Assembly: GCA_030066475.1 (NCBI GenBank) | Contig: JASJBO010000334.1 | Location: forward strand, 1 to 8,143 | Reading direction: 5' to 3' | DNA length: 8,143 bases | Source of the DNA: Myxococcota bacterium | Lineage (GTDB): Bacteria; Myxococcota_A; UBA9160; PR03 | Notes under the pieces: generated by a model | Told to the model about the DNA's origin: nothing | Databases searched by the model: none | The model's input: only the letters and a program-made list of their open reading frames with translations | Translations under genes and position numbers: made by a program | In this document: piece after piece, positions 5,074 to 8,143 of the stretch | Numbering within the stretch: the stretch's first letter is position 1 | How the letters are laid out: the number at the start of each line of letters is the position of its first letter

Positions 5074-6712
5074 CGGCTGACTGCTCGAAGAGCCAGCCGT
5101 CTTGCAGACGGATGGGCTCGTCGTGTCGGCCGGTCGCCTCGCCGAGTGGTGGCGCGCGAACGGGGAGCTCGAGGCACTCGAGGATGCGTCGCGCGACGTT
5201 CGGGTCTTCGATCGCCGCGATCAGACGCATCGTGGAGCCGCAGCGAGGGCAGCGCAGTGCGTCGATCTCGAACACGCGCTGGAGCAACGCGGCCCAGCGC
5301 GTTCGGCCCGAGCGCTCGTGATCGCCGGGATCATGGGGCTCGTCGTCGAGCTGGGGTCTCTGCTCGGTCGATGCCGCTAGCGTGTCGGGCTCATCCGCGG
5401 AGCGCCCGCCTGGCCGCTGCCTCTCGTCGCTCGCCGGAGACGGGTCGGGACCCATCCGCGATCCGTCCGTTGCCGAAGGTCGGCTGCCGGGAGCCCTCTC
5501 GACCCCCGCGCCGTCCGGCGGTCGGCCGGCTCGATGTGGCACGATCTGGTCCCGCATGCTCGCACACGGTGCGAGGATGCCGTGATATCGAACTTGGTGA
5601 GCGCGTGGCGGCGGAATCAGAGGCACCAGCCGCTCGATGAGCTCGCTGCGCTCCATCAGGATGTGGGTGGTGCCATCGCGCCAGCGCGTCTTGAGGCGCA
5701 GGGCAAGCCTCCCATCCGCGCTCGCCGTGAGCCGCTCGGTTGCGAGCGGGGGGCGTGCGACATAGCGGCAGAGCTGCTCGAGGCGTCGCCGGTCGCGCGC
5801 GGGGACAGCCACCTCCGCGTGCAGGCTCATTCCACCATGCTGAGGGACTCGATCGGAGGCTTCGGGATCGGAAGCCGCTTCACCCATGTGGTGCGGCTGG
5901 ACGCGGTCGCCCAGGCGCCGCCACCGCTGGCTGCGCTGGCACCCGGTCGCGATGCGCGCCCGCAGCGATGCTGCGGCAAGTAGAGCGAGCAGCGGCTCGT
6001 TGCGCGCAAACGCGTCCTCATCGTCTACATGGCGTGCCTCGATCGCGCGCTGGATCCGCCGAGCCGATCCAGCCAGCACGCGGCCGACCGCGTCGGGCTC
6101 GGGCGGCGGAAGCGGCAGGAAGTGCGCCTGTCCACGAGGTTCGGGCGCGTAGGGGTCGACTCCGTCGAGCGCCAGCGTGTGGAAGTGGACGTTCAGGTTT
6201 AGCGCGGACCCGAATCTCTGGACGAAGGTGACGGCGCCGCATTGCTGTGCCCGCACGCCCCAGTGGCTGCGCGCACGCCTTCGAAGGTCTGCGAACAGCG
6301 AGCGGACGAACGCGCGCAGCACCTCGCTCGTGAGCCTCGCGTCGTACGCACAGCGATAACGGAGCGGGTAGGGAAGCGTCAGCACCCACTGCCGGATCGG
6401 AACTTCGGGCAGCACCCGATCGACCAGATGCGCCGCCGTGTCCGCCATCCGGCGCCCGCCGCACGAGGGACAGAAGCCGCGGCGCTTGCACGAGAAGGCG
6501 ACCAGGCGGTCGTGACTACAGGCGTCACAGTAAACGCGCAGGAAGCCGTGCGCGAGCAAGCCACGACGAAGGAAAGCGCGAAGCTCCTGCTCGACGAAGC
6601 GAGGTGTGCGCTGCTCTCTGTGCGCAGCTCTCGCGAGGAAGCCTTCGAGCTGCTCGCGAACGACCTGATGAAGGAGAGCCTTCTCCGGCTCATGGCTCTC
6701 GTACTCGGCCAC
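5057..6712 (-). CDS. IS91-like HUH transposase, main body (5' end split by an IS5-like insertion)
   Basis: Rolling-circle, HUH-type transposase of the IS91 family. The frame is open from the left end of the IS5-like element (6756) to the stop at 5057. The reported start, GTG at 6712 (VAEYESHEPEKALLHQ), is the first reasonable one left after the insertion. Counting residues from position 6790, the N-terminal zinc-binding region carries C88, C91, C101, C107 and C110 (YCDAC...FSCKRRGFCPSCGGRRMAD). Next come QWVLTLPYPLRYR (134-146), the metal-binding HUH motif NVHFHTLALDGV (H202, H204), the candidate catalytic Tyr343 in LCRYVARPPLATERL, and RYHGILAP (401-408). A Pro/Gly/Arg-rich linker (about 420-495) leads to a C-terminal CPRCG zinc knuckle (514-518) typical of this group. 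All core motifs survive. The original N-terminus is the piece at 8052-8110. Activity after loss of about 34 residues is uncertain. Confidence 0.88.
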   Translation of the reverse strand: MAEYESHEPEKALLHQVVREQLEGFLARAAHREQRTPRFVEQELRAFLRRGLLAHGFLRVYCDACSHDRLVAFSCKRRGFCPSCGGRRMADTAAHLVDRVLPEVPIRQWVLTLPYPLRYRCAYDARLTSEVLRAFVRSLFADLRRRARSHWGVRAQQCGAVTFVQRFGSALNLNVHFHTLALDGVDPYAPEPRGQAHFLPLPPPEPDAVGRVLAGSARRIQRAIEARHVDDEDAFARNEPLLALLAAASLRARIATGCQRSQRWRRLGDRVQPHHMGEAASDPEASDRVPQHGGMSLHAEVAVPARDRRRLEQLCRYVARPPLATERLTASADGRLALRLKTRWRDGTTHILMERSELIERLVPLIPPPRAHQVRYHGILAPCASMRDQIVPHRAGRPPDGAGVERAPGSRPSATDGSRMGPDPSPASDERQRPGGRSADEPDTLAASTEQRPQLDDEPHDPGDHERSGRTRWAALLQRVFEIDALRCPRCGSTMRLIAAIEDPNVARRILECLELPVRAPPLGEATGRHDEPIRLQDGWLFEQSAGYGEP

Positions 6713-6755
6713 GCGTTCCCGGGGCCGGGACCGGGTGGAAGGGCCGGCGAAGAAG

Positions 6756-6759
6756 CTAG
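6756..6759. repeat. CTAG target duplication, left copy
   Basis: CTAG immediately outside the left inverted end, matched by CTAG at 8052-8055. Four-base YTAR-type target duplications are known for IS5-family elements. CTAG is its own complement, so the case rests on frame restoration when one copy is removed with the element. Confidence 0.7.
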
Positions 6760-6779
6760 CAGGCTGCGGAAGAACGCCG
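6760..6779 (+). repeat. IS5-like element, left terminal inverted repeat
   Basis: Begins CAGGCTGCGGAAGAAC and is the inverted complement of 8032-8051 at 18 of 20 positions; the first 12 bases match perfectly. It marks the transposase 3' end of the element. Confidence 0.85.
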
Positions 6780-6901
6780 GCCGGGCGCAAGAAGGTGGGC
6801 TTTCAAGGGGATCCTGCTCTTGGATGAGGGCGGAATCGGCGTTTCGTGCGCCCTGGTTGTCCGGCTCGCCATCGTTTCAACGCTCCCCACGGAGCTCTCG
6901 G

Positions 6902-7984
6902 CTACGCCGGGCATAGCAAGCTTCTCATTCGCACGAGGTTGTAGGTCGCCTGGGTGAACGTGAACATCCAGCCCACGCGGTCTCTGCCGCGATACTTGAC
7001 CTTGCGGATCGGGCCCACCGTCTTGCCCCAGCCGAACACCTGCTCGATCGCCTTGCGCTTCCGCTGGCTGATCTCGTAGCCCACGTGCGTCGTGGTTCGG
7101 TCGTCGATCGCACTGCTTCGCCCCGTGTTGTTCTGCGCCACGTGCGGGGTGACGCCCAGCTCTCGAAGGTCCCGAACATGGGCCGCCGTGTCGTAGCCCT
7201 TGTCTCCGCCCAGAGTCGCTCGACGGCCTCGCGGGAGCCTCTTCATCATCGCCACCGAAGCCTCTCGCTCGGCGACGCCCGTCGCCAGCGTGGTCCGGGC
7301 AGCGACCACCAGGCCATTCCGGTTCTCCGTCACCACGTGGCCCATGAAGCACAGCTTCGCTTCCTTCCCCTTCCCCTTGCGGAACAGCCGGGACTCCGGA
7401 TCCGTCGTCGAAGCATGGGTGTCGTTCTTTCTTCGCTCCCCGTGGAAGTCGCGCTCCGTCGGCTTCCGCCCGCCTCCGCGGCCATCCCGGTCCTCGTCCT
7501 TGGGCCGGAAGCTCTTCTGCCCGGCCCACGCTTCGATCAGGGTGCCATCCACCGTGAAGTGCTCGTCCGAAAGGAGACCCGCGTCCCGCGCTTCCGCCAG
7601 CACGGCCTGAAAGAACGCCTCCGCGACCTCGCCGCGAAGCAGTCGGTCCCGGTTCTTCGTGAACACCGTCACGTCCCAGACCCGATCATCCATCTCGAGC
7701 CCCACGAACCACCGGAACAGCAAGTTGTACTCCAGCTGCTCCATCAACATCCGCTCGCTCCGCACCGTGTAGAGCACCTGCAGGAGCAAGGCGCGCAGCA
7801 GCCGCTCCGGCGGAATCGACGGACGCCCGGTTCGCGAGTACAGGCTCCGGAACTTCCGATCGAGCCGACGCAGAGCCCGGTTCGCCATCTCCCGCGTCGC
7901 TCGCAGCGGATGATCCGCCGGAATCCGCGCTTCCGGCGAGACGTAGCTGAACATCGTGGACTGGCTTCGGTCGGTTCCGCGCAT
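6902..7984 (-). CDS. IS5-family DDE transposase
   Basis: A 360-residue cut-and-paste transposase. The N-terminal region (about 11-110) has the DUF772-type helical domain: MFSYVSPEARIPADHPLRA, GRPSIPPERLLRALLLQVLY, SERMLMEQLEYNLLFRWFVGL and VFTKNRDRLL. The catalytic domain follows with D146 (HFTVDGTLIEAW), D261 (GGDKGYDT) and E314 (KRKAIEQVFGWGK). R310 and K321 complete the R-x3-E-x6-K part of the IS5 signature; the usual Tyr three residues before the Arg is Gln307 here. ATG at 7984 was chosen because the longer frame, up to 8110, crosses the right inverted end and runs into the host IS91-like gene. A purine-rich GGGGGTAGAGAG precedes the start. The stop at 6902 leaves 122 bases before the left inverted end with no other gene. 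The gene looks intact. Confidence 0.93.
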   Translation of the reverse strand: MRGTDRSQSTMFSYVSPEARIPADHPLRATREMANRALRRLDRKFRSLYSRTGRPSIPPERLLRALLLQVLYTVRSERMLMEQLEYNLLFRWFVGLEMDDRVWDVTVFTKNRDRLLRGEVAEAFFQAVLAEARDAGLLSDEHFTVDGTLIEAWAGQKSFRPKDEDRDGRGGGRKPTERDFHGERRKNDTHASTTDPESRLFRKGKGKEAKLCFMGHVVTENRNGLVVAARTTLATGVAEREASVAMMKRLPRGRRATLGGDKGYDTAAHVRDLRELGVTPHVAQNNTGRSSAIDDRTTTHVGYEISQRKRKAIEQVFGWGKTVGPIRKVKYRGRDRVGWMFTFTQATYNLVRMRSLLCPA

Positions 7985-8031
7985 CTCTCTACCCCCGCTC
8001 AGCCATGTACCACCCGATTCGGCACTGTGCA

Positions 8032-8051
8032 CGGGGTTTTTCCGCAGCCTG
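8032..8051 (-). repeat. IS5-like element, right terminal inverted repeat
   Basis: Its complement reads CAGGCTGCGGAAAAAC at the outer end, matching 6760-6779 at 18 of 20 positions. It lies 47 bases upstream of the transposase start. Confidence 0.85.
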
Positions 8052-8055
8052 CTAG
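8052..8055. repeat. CTAG target duplication, right copy
   Basis: CTAG directly outside the right inverted end, the partner of 6756-6759. Confidence 0.7.
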
Positions 8056-8110
8056 TGTCAGGTCTTGACTTTCGCCCTGGCGAGCGCGCTTGAGCCCTTC
8101 TCGGCCTCAT
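8052..8110 (-). pseudogene. Severed N-terminus of the IS91-like transposase
   Basis: Starts at the ATG at 8110 and reads MRPRRAQARSPGRKSRPDT, then enters codon 20 at the CTAG. An in-frame TAG lies two codons upstream of the ATG, so this is the first possible start of the ancestral frame. Joined across the excised element it continues in frame as Ser-Phe-Phe-Ala-Gly into the main body at 6755. The Arg/Pro-rich N-terminus is similar in character to other IS91-type proteins. In the present arrangement the frame runs into the IS5-like element and on into its transposase frame, so a chimeric N-terminal extension of that transposase is possible in principle. Confidence 0.65.
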
Positions 8111-8143
8111 GCACTAAGTCCGCAACGCAGTCGATGCAGACCT

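Larger units (their letters stand above)
6760..8051 (-). mobile_element. Complete IS5-like insertion sequence, 1,292 bp
   Basis: One transposase gene (6902-7984, minus) lies between 20-bp inverted ends (6760-6779 and 8032-8051) that differ at two positions, and CTAG flanks both sides. The length, single ORF, near-identical ends and 4-base duplication suit IS5-type elements. Joining 8110-8052 to 6755-5057 gives 1,758 bases, exactly 586 codons including the stop, with no internal stop at the junction. The element therefore landed inside the 20th codon of an existing IS91-like gene. The intact transposase and well-preserved ends suggest a fairly recent insertion. Confidence 0.9.
5057..8143 (-). 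mobile_element. IS91-like element carrying a nested IS5-like insertion (ends not determined)
   Basis: The span covers the split IS91-like transposase (5057-6755 and 8052-8110) with the IS5-like element inside it. IS91 elements lack terminal inverted repeats and usually make no target duplication, so neither outer end can be fixed here. The right end may lie beyond the window and the left end somewhere in 4720-5056. Members of this family can mobilise adjacent DNA by one-ended rolling-circle transposition, a possible source of the duplicated blocks nearby; that is inference. Confidence 0.6.

Noticed and set aside
7085..8068. Plus-strand frame opposite the IS5-like transposase
   Set aside because: Arg/His/Leu/Pro-rich complement of a well-supported transposase.
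1..8143. CRISPR arrays, tRNA or rRNA genes
   Set aside because: No regularly spaced short repeats and no recognisable tRNA or rRNA sequences were seen on either strand.

Overview
The window is a high-GC stretch (roughly two thirds G+C by eye) from a bacterium. A Sec-type signal peptide, a membrane-anchored sensor start, CaiB/BaiF-type CoA-transferase remnants and IS91/IS5-type transposases fit a Gram-negative, deltaproteobacterial-like genome (Myxococcota, Binatota and similar). That placement is inference; no marker gene is present.

Layout. 1-171 (minus): start of a membrane protein resembling the N-terminus of Tll0287-like/DUF3365 sensors, running off the left edge. 391-746 (minus): decayed C-terminal part of a family III CoA-transferase with an internal deletion and frame change. 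861-2486 (minus): intact exported protein with SH3b, von Willebrand A, Ig-like and coiled-coil parts. 2488-2700 (minus): a second CoA-transferase fragment, which is the very segment missing from the first. 2911-2991: AT-rich region with an inverted repeat, the likely promoter/operator of the next operon. 2992-4715 (plus): two-gene AbiE-type (type IV) toxin-antitoxin operon with a 4-base overlap, abiEi then abiEii. 4749-4928: a compressed second copy of the sequence at 383-801 (CoA-transferase tail plus a 51-bp block). 5057-8110 (minus): an IS91-like HUH transposase gene interrupted near its 5' end by a complete IS5-like element (6760-8051).

The IS5-like element has near-perfect 20-bp inverted ends flanked by CTAG on both sides. 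Removing it with one CTAG restores an uninterrupted 585-residue IS91-like transposase beginning at the ATG at 8110.

As a whole this is an accessory region: a defence/maintenance toxin-antitoxin pair and an exported VWA protein sit among transposons, dispersed fragments of one gene family and diverged duplicated blocks. I see no wholly new multi-gene system. The most informative points are the nested transposon, the scrambled CoA-transferase pieces and the repeated blocks on both sides of the VWA and AbiE genes.
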